The notes beneath the pieces were generated by a model that was not told where the DNA came from, ran no database searches, and saw nothing but the letters and a program-made list of their open reading frames with translations. A stretch of DNA of 51,108 bases, taken from NCBI GenBank assembly GCA_000474255.1, contig BATO01000043.1, positions 1 through 51,108 on the forward strand. Direction: 5' to 3'. The translations under genes and the position numbers were made by a program. The DNA comes from Aquipseudomonas alcaligenes MRY13-0052. Its GTDB lineage: Bacteria; Pseudomonadota; Gammaproteobacteria; Pseudomonadales; Pseudomonadaceae. Positions 9,987 to 18,173 of the stretch are shown one piece after another (position 1 is the stretch's first letter; each line of letters begins with the position of its first letter).

Positions 9987-10586
9987 CTATGGCCGGGTCT
10001 CGCAGGGTTCCAGGTAGGTGTTCACGACCTTCACGTTGGATTTGCCGAAGTCGGAATCGGTTGTCCACGCAGGGCCCAAACTTTTGAAGTCGCCCGGGCT
10101 CGTCAGCTCGACGCTGGTGCCTGCATGGGGACCGCTGGTTATCAATGCGCGAACGATGGAGACGTGGCCGGTTTCACCCTTGGGATAGTCGTAGAGGCCT
10201 GAAATCTTCATCTGGGTGCCCGGGTCTATCGGAGCGATCAGCGTCCGCTGTTTTTCGAACAGCGGCTTTTCCAGAAGCCGCTGATCCCATTTCTCCCTAT
10301 CGCTCACGTAGTCGGCCCAGGACTTGGGAAACGCAAAGGGGGCTATGAAGCCGCTGGAGTAGATACGGGGTGGAGGATTGAACGCCTGGATGCCGGGGCA
10401 GAATTCACGCCCTCCAAGCCCGCCTGCCTTCAGGTCGGCGCAACGGGCCTCGAACAGAAACGAAGGCAGCTTCACCGCGTAACAGGTGCTGGTGAGCACA
10501 GGTTGTTCTGCGGTGCGGTCGTAGACCCCATAGGCGGGGCAGCCTGACAGCGGGAGCGCTGCCAGCACTATCCAATACGGTTTCAT
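9987..10586 (-). CDS. Putative lipoprotein of unknown function
   Basis: A 199-residue protein starting MKPYWIVLAALPLSGCPAYG. The LSGC lipobox puts the lipidated Cys at residue 16. The residue after Cys is Pro, not Asp, so outer-membrane sorting is plausible. Three further Cys lie in the N-terminal half and one near the C-terminus. No family recognised. An in-frame GTG at 10595 is too close to the AAGGA site, so the ATG at 10586, with 10 bp spacing, is preferred. It is followed by a REP palindrome. Confidence 0.75.
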   Translation of the reverse strand: MKPYWIVLAALPLSGCPAYGVYDRTAEQPVLTSTCYAVKLPSFLFEARCADLKAGGLGGREFCPGIQAFNPPPRIYSSGFIAPFAFPKSWADYVSDREKWDQRLLEKPLFEKQRTLIAPIDPGTQMKISGLYDYPKGETGHVSIVRALITSGPHAGTSVELTSPGDFKSLGPAWTTDSDFGKSNVKVVNTYLEPCETRP

Positions 10587-10614
10587 GTTCTTCACGTCCT
10601 TTGTGTTGTCGCAT

Positions 10615-11235
10615 TCAGCCCTTCACCGGCCCGCCTTCATCGCCACCCTGTATCCCGCCCGCTTCATGCATGGCCGCCGTGGCGCGGCCGAGGATGGCGC
10701 CGACCACCTCGTCCTTGCCGGCGGTGTAGGCGTCGCGGTCGGTGGGGTAGCGCTCGGCGAGCTGGCGTTTGACCCGGGCGTATTCGGCGGCGTCCTCGGG
10801 GTGGGCGCGCAGGTGGTCGCGGAACAGCAGGTGACGCACGGCGTTGGCCTGGGTCATCACGTGCACGTGGTGGGTGCGGCCTGTGCCCTTGGGTGGCATG
10901 CCCTTGACGAAGAACATGCGGTCGGTGGCCGGGTTGTCGCGCCAGAACTGGTAGCCGAGGGCTTCCAGCGGGGCGACCAGGCGTTGCCAGTCGTACTCGG
11001 GCGGGGGCAGCAGGAGAATATCGATGATGGGTTTGGCGGCGAGGCCGGGCACCGAGGTGCTGCCGTAGTGCTCCAGGCGCAGGCCGCGGATGCCCAGGGC
11101 GTCGCTGATGGCGGCGGCCTCCTCGCGGTAGCGCTGGGGCCAGTCGGGGTTCGGGTCGACCACCTCGATGCGGTCGCTGTCGGCGTTGCTCCAGCGGGTG
11201 CCGTCGAAGGTGGGTTCATCGGTTTGCGGGGTCAT
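10615..11235 (-). CDS. GrpB-family (UPF0157) protein
   Basis: A 206-residue protein matching the GrpB family, a nucleotidyltransferase-like fold. Landmarks are IEVVDPNPDWPQRYREEAAAI, the GSTSVPGLAAKPIIDI block at about 57-72, and HHVHV with a downstream RDHLRAHP segment. The GS and DxD-like residues resemble a nucleotidyltransferase active site, but no function is established for stand-alone members. The ATG at 11235 follows GAGGAA. It lies 20 bp after the GNAT gene on the same strand, so the two are probably cotranscribed. The C-terminal 15 residues are Gly-rich and poorly conserved in appearance. Confidence 0.85.
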   Translation of the reverse strand: MTPQTDEPTFDGTRWSNADSDRIEVVDPNPDWPQRYREEAAAISDALGIRGLRLEHYGSTSVPGLAAKPIIDILLLPPPEYDWQRLVAPLEALGYQFWRDNPATDRMFFVKGMPPKGTGRTHHVHVMTQANAVRHLLFRDHLRAHPEDAAEYARVKRQLAERYPTDRDAYTAGKDEVVGAILGRATAAMHEAGGIQGGDEGGPVKG

Positions 11236-11255
11236 CCCTGTTCCTCGTCTGGCGG

Positions 11256-11759
11256 TCAGTCGCCTGGGGTGAGTGCACGGTCCATCAGCACCAGGGCCAC
11301 GCGCTGGCCGTCCGGGGCCTGGCGTTCGGCGATGCCGTTGAGTTGGTAGCCGAGGCGGGTGTAGAGCAGCAGCCCGGCGGCGTTGGCGTTGAAGCAGGAG
11401 ATGCGCAGGCGGGTGGCGTGGTAGTGCTCGCGGGCGAGGTTTTCCATGACGCCCACCAGGTATTGGGCGACGCCATGGCCACGGGCCCAGGGGGCGACCA
11501 TCAGGTTGCCCAGGGCGCAGAAGTCGTTGTGCTGCCACTGGTAGAAGTTGGCGAAGCCGGCGACGCGGCCGTCCAGCAGCACCACGGTGTTGTCGCGGCG
11601 CTCGGCCATCACCGCGGCGAGCTGGCCGACGGTGAGCGGCCAGATGCCCTTGGGGTAGCAGAAGAACAGTTCGTCGCGGTCCTGGGGGAAGCCGACGACC
11701 TCGTCGAGGTCGGCGGCTTGGGCGGGACGGTGGCTGAGTACGGTGTCGAATGCGCTCAT
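11256..11759 (-). CDS. GNAT-family N-acetyltransferase
   Basis: A 167-residue acetyltransferase. The acetyl-CoA-binding motif A is APWARGHGVAQYLVGVMEN, fitting Q/RxxGxG/A. It is preceded by strand LGNLMV and followed by the motif-B-like AAGLLLYTRLGYQLNG. The FFCYPKGIWPLTVGQLAAVM stretch is typical of a RimI-like subgroup acting on small molecules or proteins; substrate unknown. The start lies 10 bp after the preceding DUF4136 gene and has only a weak ribosome site, so translational coupling is likely. Confidence 0.88.
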   Translation of the reverse strand: MSAFDTVLSHRPAQAADLDEVVGFPQDRDELFFCYPKGIWPLTVGQLAAVMAERRDNTVVLLDGRVAGFANFYQWQHNDFCALGNLMVAPWARGHGVAQYLVGVMENLAREHYHATRLRISCFNANAAGLLLYTRLGYQLNGIAERQAPDGQRVALVLMDRALTPGD

Positions 11760-11769
11760 CGATGCTCGG

Positions 11770-12330
11770 TCAGTGCGGTGGGTATTGGGCGAGGACCTTG
11801 GCGACGGTCTCGCGGATGGCGGCCTCGCGCTCGGCCGGGGTCGGCGGGTCGGTGCGCATGATCTGCCCGGCACTGCCGCGCCAGACGAGCTTGCCGTCCT
11901 TGCCGTCGTAGAGGTCGATCTGGATGGTGGCGACCTTGTAGTCGTAGGTGCGGGTCTCGGTCATGGCTGGGCCGCCCCAGTAGTTGCCCCAGTAACCGCC
12001 CCAGTAGCCGCCGTAGCCGGTGGTGACCTGCTGCTGGCGATCGTCGACGATCAGCCAGCTCTGCACCTTGAGGTCGCTGGCGGCGCCATTGGCGGCGGGG
12101 CGCAGGCCACGCTGGTCGAGCTGCTGGCCCACGGCCTCGCGGATGCGTTGTTCGGTGAGGTCGCTCTTGATGCGCGGGTCGTCGGGGCTGTACTGCAGCG
12201 CCGGCTCCTTCCAGCTCCAGCTGCGGTAGGCGGCGAAGTCGCGGTTGCGGTCGAAATCGCGGTTGATCTCGTAGCTCTGGCAGGCGGCCAGGAGCAGGAG
12301 GGTGGAAGCGATGAACAGACGGCGGAACAT
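11770..12330 (-). CDS. DUF4136 lipoprotein, copy 1
   Basis: A 186-residue lipoprotein: signal MFRRLFIASTLLLLAACQS with lipidated Cys at residue 18, then a DUF4136 domain. A FAAYRSWSWKEP strand, a helix IREAVGQQLDQRGLRPA, and a TYDYKVATIQIDLYDGKDGKLVWRGSA strand are typical. A Gly/Tyr/Trp-rich loop (YGGYWGGYWGNYWGG) breaks the domain near residue 105. The ATG at 12330 is favoured over 12336 because GAGGAG is 8 bp away. Function of DUF4136 is unknown; members are periplasm-facing. It is paralogous to the next gene upstream. Confidence 0.85.
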   Translation of the reverse strand: MFRRLFIASTLLLLAACQSYEINRDFDRNRDFAAYRSWSWKEPALQYSPDDPRIKSDLTEQRIREAVGQQLDQRGLRPAANGAASDLKVQSWLIVDDRQQQVTTGYGGYWGGYWGNYWGGPAMTETRTYDYKVATIQIDLYDGKDGKLVWRGSAGQIMRTDPPTPAEREAAIRETVAKVLAQYPPH

Positions 12331-12553
12331 GGTCATATCTCCTCTGCCGGAATCACTATCCAAGCGCAAGCCAGAGCGGCCGGCAAGAAGATTTCGTGCA
12401 AGCCCGCGACTGCTTCCATGTGGATCGTGACGGCGTGTTGCGGTTCCGTTCGTGGCGCGCCCGGGAGAGAGGCATGGTGCAGGAGAGGGGTGGCGCATCG
12501 CTCCGCCCACCCCCGGGTGAGGCGGGAGGGGCGGAGGCACCGGGCGGTTGGGC

Positions 12554-13165
12554 TCAGCGGGGCGGGTAGTTGTCCAGGGCTTCCTTGATGGCTTCGCGCA
12601 GTGCGGTGGTGCGGTCGCTGCGGCTGCCGCTGGCGTCGCTCTCGGCGCTGCCGCTCCACACAGGTTGGTTGTCGCGGGCGTCGTAGAACTCCAGGAAGAC
12701 CACCGCCACTTCCTGCTCGTAGGTGCGCACCAGGGGCACCGTGGCCCAGGCGCCGTACTGGTCGCGGTAGGGGCCGTTGCCGTAGTAGGCGCCGCTGGAA
12801 TCGTTGTACTGGCGCAGGCGCTTCTCGAACCGCAGGCTGGCGGCGACCTTGAGGTCGGCGCTGGCCGGCTCGCGGGATTGGCGCAGGCCGTGCTGGTCCA
12901 GCCCGGAGTTGACGATGTCGACCATCTGCTCCGGCGTCGCCCAGCTGTTGCCGGCGGGCAGGCGGCCGTTGAGCCAGGTCCAGTTGCGGTAGCGGCCGAA
13001 GTCGCGCGGGGCCGCCGGGTAGGCGGAGCGGTCGAAGGTGGTGGCCGCCTCCGGCGGGGCCGGCGGCATCGGCTTGGATTCGGCCTTGTAGGGGTTGGCG
13101 CTCTGGCAGCCGGCGAGCGCCAGCAGGACGAGGGCGGTGAATACAGGAAGGGCAGTGCGTTTCAT
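12554..13165 (-). CDS. DUF4136 lipoprotein, copy 2
   Basis: A 203-residue lipoprotein with signal [22 protein letters not shown] (Cys at 20) and a DUF4136 domain. Landmarks parallel copy 1: [52 protein letters not shown], and the same final ALDNYPPR-type helix. Copy 1 has the Tyr/Trp-rich insert; copy 2 has a shorter [12 protein letters not shown] loop at the same place. A GGAG ribosome site precedes the ATG. The two genes lie in tandem 223 bp apart and probably arose by duplication. Confidence 0.85.
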   Translation of the reverse strand: MKRTALPVFTALVLLALAGCQSANPYKAESKPMPPAPPEAATTFDRSAYPAAPRDFGRYRNWTWLNGRLPAGNSWATPEQMVDIVNSGLDQHGLRQSREPASADLKVAASLRFEKRLRQYNDSSGAYYGNGPYRDQYGAWATVPLVRTYEQEVAVVFLEFYDARDNQPVWSGSAESDASGSRSDRTTALREAIKEALDNYPPR

Positions 13166-13200
13166 GGGGCCTCCGTCGAGGCGAGCCCGTGGGGGCTCTC

Positions 13201-13965
13201 TTATTGGGGTCTGCAGATCCAGTGCAGGTACCGTCCCAGCCCCATGAAGCTCGGGTGGCGACGGTGGGCCAGCTCCATTTCCAGGAGGTCGACCAGCTCG
13301 GCCTTGGCCTGGAATTCACTCGGCATGTAGTCATGGAAAACCCGCACGCCGCTCTGGGTTTCGACCTTCCACATCCCCTCGAGTTGCCCGGCCAGTTCCC
13401 GTGGGTCCAGCGGTTGCTGCGGGGTCAGGCTCTGGCCTTCGCCGGCGAAGCGGTTGCGTCGCAGCTTGCGGAAATGGCCCTTGAGCAGGTTGCGGTAGAT
13501 CAGTGCATCCCGATTGTAGAACGCCAGGGACAACCAGCCGCCCGGCGCCGTCAACTGGTGCAGCACCGGGAGGATGGCGTGGGGCTCGGCGAGCCATTCC
13601 AGCACGGCGTGGCAGAGCACCAGGTCGTAGGGCTCGGTGAACTGGCCGAGCAGGTCCTGCCAGGGCGCCTGGATGAAGGTGGCCTCGACGCTGGCTGCGG
13701 CGAAGCGCGCGCGGGCGCCTTCGAGCATGGGTTCGGCAGGTTCGGCGAGGGTGACCTGGTGGCCGCGCTGGGCCAGCCACAGGCTCACGTGGCCGAGCCC
13801 GGCGCCCACGTCCAGCACCCGCAGCGGGCGCTCGGGCAGGGCTTCGGCGAGGTCGGCCTGGAGCACTGCCAGGCGGATGGCGCCCTTGGCGCCGCCATAG
13901 ATCTTCTCGGCGAAGCGCGTGGCGAGTTCGTCGAAGTGACGGTCGTCGGTGGTCGTGGCGCTCAT
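13201..13965 (-). CDS. cmoM: tRNA 5-carboxymethoxyuridine methyltransferase CmoM
   Basis: A 254-residue class I SAM methyltransferase closely resembling E. coli CmoM (SmtA). Motif I is [19 protein letters not shown] near residue 51, followed by [11 protein letters not shown] and by [14 protein letters not shown]. The C-terminal signature VRVFHDYMP and a [10 protein letters not shown] ending are shared with CmoM. It should methylate cmo5U34 to mcmo5U in wobble-modified tRNAs. Its ATG overlaps the stop codon of the MazG-like gene (ATGA), so the two are translationally coupled. A link between nucleotide clean-up and tRNA modification is not established. Confidence 0.9.
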   Translation of the reverse strand: MSATTTDDRHFDELATRFAEKIYGGAKGAIRLAVLQADLAEALPERPLRVLDVGAGLGHVSLWLAQRGHQVTLAEPAEPMLEGARARFAAASVEATFIQAPWQDLLGQFTEPYDLVLCHAVLEWLAEPHAILPVLHQLTAPGGWLSLAFYNRDALIYRNLLKGHFRKLRRNRFAGEGQSLTPQQPLDPRELAGQLEGMWKVETQSGVRVFHDYMPSEFQAKAELVDLLEMELAHRRHPSFMGLGRYLHWICRPQ

Positions 13966-14267
13966 TGGACGAAGCGCCTCTCGCTGTCGGCCAGCTTGGC
14001 GCGTACCGCCTGCTCCATGTCGATGCCCAGTTCGCTGCACATCAGCAGCAGGTAGAGGACGATGTCGCCCACTTCCTGGCCAGCGTGCTCGAGCGTGGCG
14101 GCGGGCAACTGGCGGGACTGGTCCTCGCTGAGCCACTGGAAGATTTCCACCAGTTCGGCCATCTCGACGCTGGCGGCCATGGCCAGGTTCTTCGGGCTGT
14201 GGAATGGCCGCCAATCGTTGTGGTCACGGATGGCGTGCAGGCGTTGGGTCAGTTCTGCGAGGTTCAT
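13962..14267 (-). CDS. MazG-like nucleotide pyrophosphohydrolase
   Basis: A 101-residue all-alpha NTP pyrophosphatase of the dCTPase/RS21-C6 branch. The conserved HSPKNLAMAASVEMAELVEIFQW segment holds the ExxE pair (E37-E40 region), and EVGDIVLYLL the ExxD pair; together they bind Mg2+. Members hydrolyse non-canonical or excess dNTPs, and specificity cannot be read here. I chose ATG 14267, with AGGAG 7 bp upstream, over an in-frame ATG at 14288 that lacks a ribosome site. The ribosome site sits in a hairpin loop. The gene overlaps cmoM by 4 bp. Confidence 0.88.
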   Translation of the reverse strand: MNLAELTQRLHAIRDHNDWRPFHSPKNLAMAASVEMAELVEIFQWLSEDQSRQLPAATLEHAGQEVGDIVLYLLLMCSELGIDMEQAVRAKLADSERRFVQ

Positions 14268-14288
14268 GCGGCTCTCCTGGAGCCGCAT
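14266..14288 (-). promoter_or_regulatory. Hairpin presenting the Shine-Dalgarno in its loop
   Basis: ATGCGGCTC at 14266-14274 and GAGCCGCAT at 14280-14288 are perfect 9-bp inverted arms around a 5-base loop. In the mRNA the loop is CAGGA, the core of the ribosome site, and the 3' arm runs into the ATG of the MazG-like gene. The fold could limit or time initiation for this gene and the coupled cmoM. Confidence 0.45.
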
Positions 14289-14327
14289 AGCTTGGTGCGC
14301 CGGCTGGCGCCGCGCAAGCCTCGGCCG

Positions 14328-15185
14328 TCAGCCCTGCAGCGGGCCCCAGCTGCCGGCCATGTGCGGCAGGTCGTCCTTGCCGCGCAGGGCGAACTGGCCC
14401 TCGGCGGCGGGGGCGCTGGCCAGCAGGCGCACCTCGGCGGGCAGCAGCACCGGCTTCTGGAAACGCACCTCCACTTCGTAGCCGGCATCGGGCAGGCGCG
14501 AGGCGAGGGCGGCCAGGGTGCGCGCCTTGTTCCACAGGCCATGGGCGATGGCGCGGGGGAAGCCGAACAGCTTGGCGGTGGGCGCCGACAGGTGGATCGG
14601 GTTGTAGTCGCCGGCGACCTTGGCGTAACGCCGGCCGATGTCCGCCGGGGCGCGCCAGTGGTCGATCTCCTCCAACGGCAGGGCTTCGCTCTCTGCGCGC
14701 TCGGGGGCGTTGCCGTCCAGGCGCATGCCACGGAAGAGGATGCGGCTGTCACCTTCCCAGAGCAGGCCGAGCTGGTCTTCCAGGCGGGTGATCAGGCTGA
14801 AGGTCACGCCCTTGTCGTGGGGGCGCAGGCCTTCCACCGCGACGCTGACGCGGAAGGGGCCGAGGCCGCCGAGGGTGCGCAATACGCGGATACGATTTTC
14901 CAGATGCACCAGGCCCAGCAGCGGGAAGGGGAAGCGCTTGTCGGTGAGCAGCTGCATCTGCAGCGGGAAGGCGAGGATGTGCGGGTAGGTGGGCGGCAGC
15001 TGGCCGTTGTCCTTGAAGCCGCAGACCTGCCGGTAGCGCGCCAGGTGCCGGGCATCCACGTCCACCTGGCTGCGCAGGCCGAGGTCCGGCAGGGTGCGGC
15101 CGGTGGCGCCACGGCGCAGGGCCGCGCGGGCGAACAGGCCGGGCAGGGCGGGTGGGGCAGGCAGGTCGAGCCAGTCGGTGGCCAT
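14328..15185 (-). CDS. MaoC-type acyl-CoA hydratase/dehydratase
   Basis: A 285-residue double hot-dog protein. The C-terminal half carries the hydratase-2 signature YAKVAGDYNPIHLS followed by GFPRAIAHGLW, giving the Asp/His catalytic pair and the HG turn. The N-terminal half is a degenerate hot-dog with YPHILAFPLQMQLL. Such enzymes hydrate 2-enoyl-CoA to the (R)-3-hydroxy form or run in reverse. A GAGGAG site precedes the ATG. It is divergent from the AraC gene and close to FabG-type reductase and FadI-type thiolase genes. This suggests a CoA-linked chain-elongation or polyhydroxyalkanoate-precursor route; that pathway is inferred. Confidence 0.88.
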   Translation of the reverse strand: MATDWLDLPAPPALPGLFARAALRRGATGRTLPDLGLRSQVDVDARHLARYRQVCGFKDNGQLPPTYPHILAFPLQMQLLTDKRFPFPLLGLVHLENRIRVLRTLGGLGPFRVSVAVEGLRPHDKGVTFSLITRLEDQLGLLWEGDSRILFRGMRLDGNAPERAESEALPLEEIDHWRAPADIGRRYAKVAGDYNPIHLSAPTAKLFGFPRAIAHGLWNKARTLAALASRLPDAGYEVEVRFQKPVLLPAEVRLLASAPAAEGQFALRGKDDLPHMAGSWGPLQG

Positions 15186-15321
15186 GGGCAGTCTCCTCGT
15201 TGCGGAACGGTGCAGCTTAGCCGCCCGCAGGCGGGGTGCATTGGCCGTGGGGCAGGCTGTGCTGGCAGGCGAGTCAATCCGTCTGCAATCGCTATCCGCG
15301 CCTTGAGCGGGGGGCCTGAAG

Positions 15322-16371
15322 ATGCATAAGATGGCCCCCGCCCCGCATAACAAGAATATTCAGAAAATGATGCGTGATCTGACCGACGACGTGGCGCTGA
15401 TGCGCCCGGTGATCGACGCCCTGCGAGCCAGCGGTGCCGACCCTGACAAGGTGCTGGTGCGTGTCGGCCTGCCGCCGGGCGGGCTGCCCGCCGGCCGTTT
15501 CCCCCATACGGCGCAGACTCTGTTCTGGAAAGCCGCCGCCGAGGAATGCGCCGAGGAGCACGTCGGCCTGCACCTGGCCGGGCACCTGCCGGCCTTCCAC
15601 GGGCTGCTGCTCGAATACCTCTTCCTCTCCAGCGAGACCTTCGGCGAAGGCCTGCGCCACGCCCTGCGCTACGTGCGCCTGCTGTCCGACACCCTCAACG
15701 CGCGCCTGGAAGTCGAAGGCGAGCGCGCCGTGCTCTCCCTGGGGCAGGACGCCAGCATCAACCGCCATTTCCCGGAGATGCTCGCCGGCGCGGTGATCCG
15801 CCTGTTCGACGCCCTGACCGAAGGCGACTTCAAGGCCTGCGAAGTGCAACTGATGCACACCGAAGGCGCGGCTGCCGAGCGTTACCAGACGGTGTACGGC
15901 TGCCCCGCACGCCTGGGCGCCGAGCGCTATGCCCTGGTGTTCGACGCCGCGGTGCTGGACAAGCCCTCGCGCCACGCCGCTCCGGAACTGCTGCGCATGC
16001 ACGAATCCCTGGCCCGCCGCCAGCTGGCCGAAGTGGAGCGTCTGGACCTGGTGCGCAAGGTGCGTGAATTGATCGGCGAACTGCTGGTGGACGGCGGCGC
16101 GACCCTGGAACAGGTCGCCGCCCGCCTCAACATGCCCGCCCGCCGCCTGCGCGAACGCCTGGCCATGGCCGGCGTGCGCTTCAACGACCTGGTCACCGAC
16201 TACCGCTGCCGCCTGGCCAAGGAACTGCTGCTGAAAACCGACGAGCGCATCGAAGTGATAGTCGAGCGCACCGGCTTCTCCGAACCGAGCACCTTCTACC
16301 GTGCGTTCAAACGCTGGGTGGGGGAGACGCCGGTGGAATTCCGCAGGCGCGGGAAGCCAGCGGGGAACTAG
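15322..16371 (+). CDS. AraC-family regulator with Arabinose_bd-type N-terminal domain
   Basis: A 349-residue regulator. The N-terminal half (about 25-210) matches the OruR/ArgR-like AraC subgroup, including HVGLHLAGHLPAFHGLLLEYL and LLSDTLNARLEV. The C-terminal double helix-turn-helix (about 245-345) includes LEQVAARLNMPARRLRERL and the second helix ERTGFSEPSTFYRAFKRWVGETPVEFR. Start is uncertain: ATGs at 15322, 15331 and 15367 are in frame, with none backed by a strong ribosome site. It is divergent from the MaoC gene and probably controls it and perhaps the neighbouring FabG/thiolase genes. A terminator follows about 80 bp after the stop. Confidence 0.88.
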   Translation: MHKMAPAPHNKNIQKMMRDLTDDVALMRPVIDALRASGADPDKVLVRVGLPPGGLPAGRFPHTAQTLFWKAAAEECAEEHVGLHLAGHLPAFHGLLLEYLFLSSETFGEGLRHALRYVRLLSDTLNARLEVEGERAVLSLGQDASINRHFPEMLAGAVIRLFDALTEGDFKACEVQLMHTEGAAAERYQTVYGCPARLGAERYALVFDAAVLDKPSRHAAPELLRMHESLARRQLAEVERLDLVRKVRELIGELLVDGGATLEQVAARLNMPARRLRERLAMAGVRFNDLVTDYRCRLAKELLLKTDERIEVIVERTGFSEPSTFYRAFKRWVGETPVEFRRRGKPAGN

Positions 16372-16405
16372 CTGGAAGCTAGAAGCCTGAAGCTGGAAGC
16401 AGGGT

Positions 16406-16575
16406 TCTGCGCGTAGGGTGGGCTTCAGCCCACCGATCACACCGCAACGTCAAAGCCGGGCACACAGGTCCCGGCTTTTTTCTTGTCGCTTGTCGCCAGC
16501 TGGAAGCGGGGGTCTGCGCGTAGGGTGGGCTTCAGCCCACCGGTTACATCGCTGGTGGGCTGAAGCCCACCCTAC
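16406..16575. repeat. REPIN-like repeat cluster
   Basis: A 30-bp sequence beginning TCTGCGCGTAGGG occurs twice, identically, at 16406-16435 and 16513-16542. Each copy holds the palindrome GGTGGGCTTCAGCCCACC. A third copy of the palindrome lies inverted at 16554-16571. The second and third form 22-bp inverted arms (16520-16541, 16554-16575) around 12 bp, the layout of a REPIN/BIME. Simple repeats of GAAGCTGGAAGC type flank the cluster near 16372-16400 and, inverted, near 16612-16632. Confidence 0.8.
16454..16481 (+). terminator. Rho-independent terminator
   Basis: AGCCGGG at 16454-16460 pairs with CCCGGCT at 16470-16476 around a 9-base loop, followed by a run of six T. It ends the AraC transcript. 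An AAA run on the other side may allow weaker function on the minus strand for the FabG-type gene. Confidence 0.85.
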
Positions 16576-16637
16576 AAGTGACAACCAGCTCCCAGCCCCC
16601 AACGCTCTTTCTTCCAGCTTCCAGCTTCCAGCTGCTT

Positions 16638-17993
16638 TTACGCTCCAAGCAGACTTTGCCCACAAACGCGCATCACCTGCCCAGTCAACGACCCCGAGCT
16701 GGGCTGGGCGAACCAGGCCACGGCTTCGGCGACGTCCTGGGGCAGGCCACCCTGGCTCATGGAGTTCATGCGGCGGCCGGCTTCGCGGATGGTCAGGGGG
16801 ATGGCGGCGGTCATCTGGGTTTCGATGAAGCCCGGGGCCACGGCGTTGATGGTGATACCGCGCTTGCCCAGGGCCGGGGCCCAGGCCTGGGCCAGGCCGA
16901 TGACGCCGGCCTTGCTCACCGCGTAGTTGGTCTGGCCCATGTTGCCGGCGATGCCGCTGATGGAGGCGATCAGCACCACGCGACCGTTGTCGTGCAGCTT
17001 GCCGGCGTCGAGCAGGGCCTGGGTCAGCACCTGCGGGGCGTTGAGGTTGACGTTGATCACCGAGTCCCAGAAGGCATCGCTCATCTTCGCCAGGGTCTTG
17101 TCGCGGGTGATGCCGGCGTTGTGCACCACGATGTCGAGGCCATCCGGCAGCGCTTCCACCAGCTGCGCGGCGGCGTCGGCGGCGCAGATGTCCAGGGCGA
17201 TGCCACGCCCGCCCAGGCGCGCGGCCAGGGCGTCGAGGGAGTCCTTGGCCTGGGGCACGTCCAGCAGCACCACGTCGGCGCCGTCACGGGCCAGGGTTTC
17301 GGCGATGGCCGCCCCGATGCCGCGGGAGGCGCCGGTGACCAGTGCCTTCAGGCCATTGAGCGGGCGGCTCCAGTCCTTGACCTGGGCACTGCTGGCCGAG
17401 AGGCGCAGCACCTGGCCGGAAACATAGGCGCTCTTGGGCGAGAGGAAGAAGCGCAGGGCGCCTTCGAGCTGGTCCTCGGCACCCTTGCCGACGTACACCA
17501 ACTGCACGTTGCCGCCCCGGCGGATTTCCTTGCCCAGGGAGCGGGTGAAGCCTTCCAGGGAGCGCTGCACGCTGGCGGCCACGGTGTCCTTCAGCGACTC
17601 CGGCGGGCGGCCCAGCACCACCACGCGCGGGCACTTGCCCAGGCCCTTGAAGGCCGGCTGGAAGAAGTTGCGCAGCTCGATCAGCTGCTCGAAGCGGGTC
17701 AGGCCGCTGGCGTCGAACACCAGTGCCTTGAGTTTCGGGCCGTGCTCGGCGGTCCAGCGGGTCAGGCCGAAGCGGCCTTCCTCGGTGGCGAAGGATTGGT
17801 CGGTGAGCTTGTTCAGCACGCCGCTGGCGGCTTCGGCCAGGGCCCCCTCACCGCCCAGCAGCAGGGCGCCATCCACCGGCCGGGTGCGGCCCGCCATCCA
17901 GCGCTCCAGGCGCATCGGCGCGGGCAGCCCGAGGGCGCCGACCAGGCGTCGGCCGGCGTTGGAGTTGGCGAAGGCGAGATAACGGTCGGACAT
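16638..17993 (-). CDS. 3-oxoacyl reductase, long FabG (FabG4-like) type
   Basis: A 451-residue protein: a degenerate N-terminal Rossmann-like region (1-205) and a C-terminal SDR domain. The SDR part has the TGASRGIG cofactor motif near residue 218, NAG in DIVVHNAGITRDKTLA, and the catalytic Ser, Tyr and Lys in SISGIAGNMGQTNYAVSKAG. Length and two-part layout match high-molecular-weight FabG4 proteins, which prefer CoA esters and NADH in characterised cases. AGGAG precedes the ATG at 17993. It is divergent from the thiolase gene by 180 bp and likely acts on the 3-oxoacyl-CoA the thiolase makes or cleaves; direction is inferred. Confidence 0.9.
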   Translation of the reverse strand: MSDRYLAFANSNAGRRLVGALGLPAPMRLERWMAGRTRPVDGALLLGGEGALAEAASGVLNKLTDQSFATEEGRFGLTRWTAEHGPKLKALVFDASGLTRFEQLIELRNFFQPAFKGLGKCPRVVVLGRPPESLKDTVAASVQRSLEGFTRSLGKEIRRGGNVQLVYVGKGAEDQLEGALRFFLSPKSAYVSGQVLRLSASSAQVKDWSRPLNGLKALVTGASRGIGAAIAETLARDGADVVLLDVPQAKDSLDALAARLGGRGIALDICAADAAAQLVEALPDGLDIVVHNAGITRDKTLAKMSDAFWDSVINVNLNAPQVLTQALLDAGKLHDNGRVVLIASISGIAGNMGQTNYAVSKAGVIGLAQAWAPALGKRGITINAVAPGFIETQMTAAIPLTIREAGRRMNSMSQGGLPQDVAEAVAWFAQPSSGSLTGQVMRVCGQSLLGA

Positions 17994-18173
17994 GGGGGCA
18001 GGCTCCTGCACGCATAAATGAAGTGGGGCTCACTCTACGCAGACAACACAATCGCGCAATTGACCGTGTTGACCACTCTGTTGGCAAGGCGGCCAATGCG
18101 ACGGCCAGGCGGGCGGCTAGTCTTGTCGCCAACGTTGCGCACCGCAATCCATTCCCCAGGCAAGGAGTCACCC

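Noticed and set aside
12501-12536. Hairpin CTCCGCCC / GGGCGGAG between the DUF4136 genes as a terminator
   Set aside because: The loop is 20 bases and itself GC-rich, there is no T-tract, and alternative pairings are equally good.
16406-16575. CRISPR-like spacing of repeats
   Set aside because: Only two direct copies, each itself a palindromic REP, with no regular spacers and no cas genes; it is a REP/REPIN cluster.
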